DNA of 64,000 bases from assembly GCA_024276675.1 (NCBI GenBank), contig JAJRWT010000060.1:102064-166063 (forward strand). The letters are read 5' to 3'. The DNA comes from Myxococcota bacterium (lineage in GTDB: Bacteria; Myxococcota_A; UBA796; JAFGLY01). Positions within the stretch are counted from its first letter, which is position 1, and each line of letters starts with the position of its first letter. A program made the translations under genes and the position numbers. A model generated the notes under the pieces. The model had not been told where the DNA came from and ran no database searches. It saw only the letters and a program-made list of their open reading frames with translations. Shown here piece after piece: positions 63,681-64,000 of this stretch.

Positions 63681-64000
63681 CTATTCCAGATTCTGAGAGC
63701 TTTCTGAACTCTGTTGGGATTCCCCTGTCCCACCTGCACCCTCCTCGGTCGAGGGCACCGGCGAATCGGTATCTTCGTCTGTATGCCCGGCCATCGGCTG
63801 CGTGTCGGCATTTGGGTTCGCTGCAGCAGAACTTCCTGCAGCCGCATTGTTATCGGGTTTTCCATCCCAGATATCACCAGGGGTCTGTTGCCGCTCGCCC
63901 GGTACGGCCTCTTCCTGCTGCTCACCCGGCACGGCCTCTTCCTGCTGCTCACCCGGCACGGCCTCTTCCTGTTGCTCACCCGGCACGGCCTCTTCCTGCT
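63681..64000 (-). CDS. Acidic repeat protein, N-terminus outside the window
   Basis: Frame open to the window end, stop at 63681. The in-window part is low complexity: a tandem peptide PGEQQEEAV repeated at the edge, then a Ser/Glu/Asn/Gly-rich tail ending SSESSQNLE. The alternative frame (Arg-rich) is less natural. It lies 56 nt upstream of the small exported protein and is probably part of the same cluster. Confidence 0.5.
   Translation of the reverse strand, partial: QEEAVPGEQQEEAVPGEQQEEAVPGEQQEEAVPGERQQTPGDIWDGKPDNNAAAGSSAAANPNADTQPMAGHTDEDTDSPVPSTEEGAGGTGESQQSSESSQNLE
63889..64000. repeat. 27-bp tandem repeat (PGEQQEEAV-coding)
   Basis: About four units of a 27-bp repeat (CTCACCCGGCACGGCCTCTT plus CCTGCTG, plus-strand order) run into the window end; the first unit (63889-63915) is slightly divergent and one has a CTGTTG variant. 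The unit length is a multiple of three, so copy-number changes keep the frame. Confidence 0.85.

Noticed and set aside
63677..63979. Arg-rich alternative reading of the tandem repeat
   Set aside because: The composition is extreme and the acidic frame is the one that stays open to the edge with a natural tail.

Overview
The window is about 60% GC, densely coded on both strands, and looks like chromosome from a diderm (Gram-negative) bacterium. The closest fit by gene content is Myxococcota or a related former Deltaproteobacteria lineage. Reasons: an FHA/TonB-type (AgmX/PglI-like) protein next to a TolQ-TolR-TolR motor, Asp-rich linkers in IPT/TIG lipoproteins, an ftsK-lolA-rimO cluster, a sigma54 response regulator, a PilT ATPase and an ECF sigma/anti-sigma pair. 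This placement is inference from families, not from a phylogenetic marker.

Layout. 1-2.9 kb: 3' part of a GH39-like glycosidase, a cytidylate-kinase-like protein and a Gph-type phosphatase. 2.9-8.6 kb, minus strand: tadA, two tRNA-Ser genes, the SRP RNA, dnaX, ybaB/ebfC, recR and a large membrane protein. 8.7-13.1 kb: a candidate small RNA or leader with a strong promoter and terminator, an FmdB zinc-ribbon protein, acs (acetyl-CoA synthetase, broken by one in-frame TAG) and an OFA-type transporter whose promoter resembles that of acs. 13.2-19.7 kb: PmbA/TldE-like protein, ClC channel with CBS domains, and an operon of an HTH/SspB-like regulator, a GH39-like lipoprotein and a DedA protein. 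19.8-23.1 kb: membrane-anchored protein fused to a repeat element, two orphan gp5/VgrG-like spike proteins and an IPT/TIG lipoprotein. 23.3-31 kb: globin-coupled-type histidine kinase converging on an NtrC-type regulator, an FNR-type regulator behind an FNR box, a histidine phosphatase, a SWIM protein plus SNF2 helicase pair, and pilT. 32-40.5 kb: envelope proteins, a GT-C-like membrane protein, a DUF4388-like protein, a DUF1460 amidase-like protein, and an ECF sigma/anti-sigma operon ending in a catalytically dead S41 protease homologue. 40.9-44.6 kb: khpA, a small conserved-looking ORF, rpoZ, groES and groEL. 44.7-54.5 kb: TPR protein, metallophosphatase fused to a tetraheme cytochrome, acyl-CoA dehydrogenase under a TetR/FadR-like operator, ctpA, a YibQ-like deacetylase, a lipoprotein, rimO and lolA. 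54.7-64 kb, minus strand: ftsK, an outer-membrane barrel and the FHA/TonB-TolR-TolR-TolQ cluster with a repeat-rich acidic protein at the edge.

Cross-cutting signals. A short inverted-repeat element bounded by CTAG occurs four times, several times exactly at gene 3' ends; a second diverged intergenic repeat occurs twice. Several promoters share TTGA(C/T)-N16/17-TAG. The features most worth follow-up are the acs amber codon, the 106-nt RNA candidate at 8.76 kb, the CTAG element family, the motor cluster with an Asp-to-Asn TolR and hairpins around tolQ, and the dead protease in the ECF operon.
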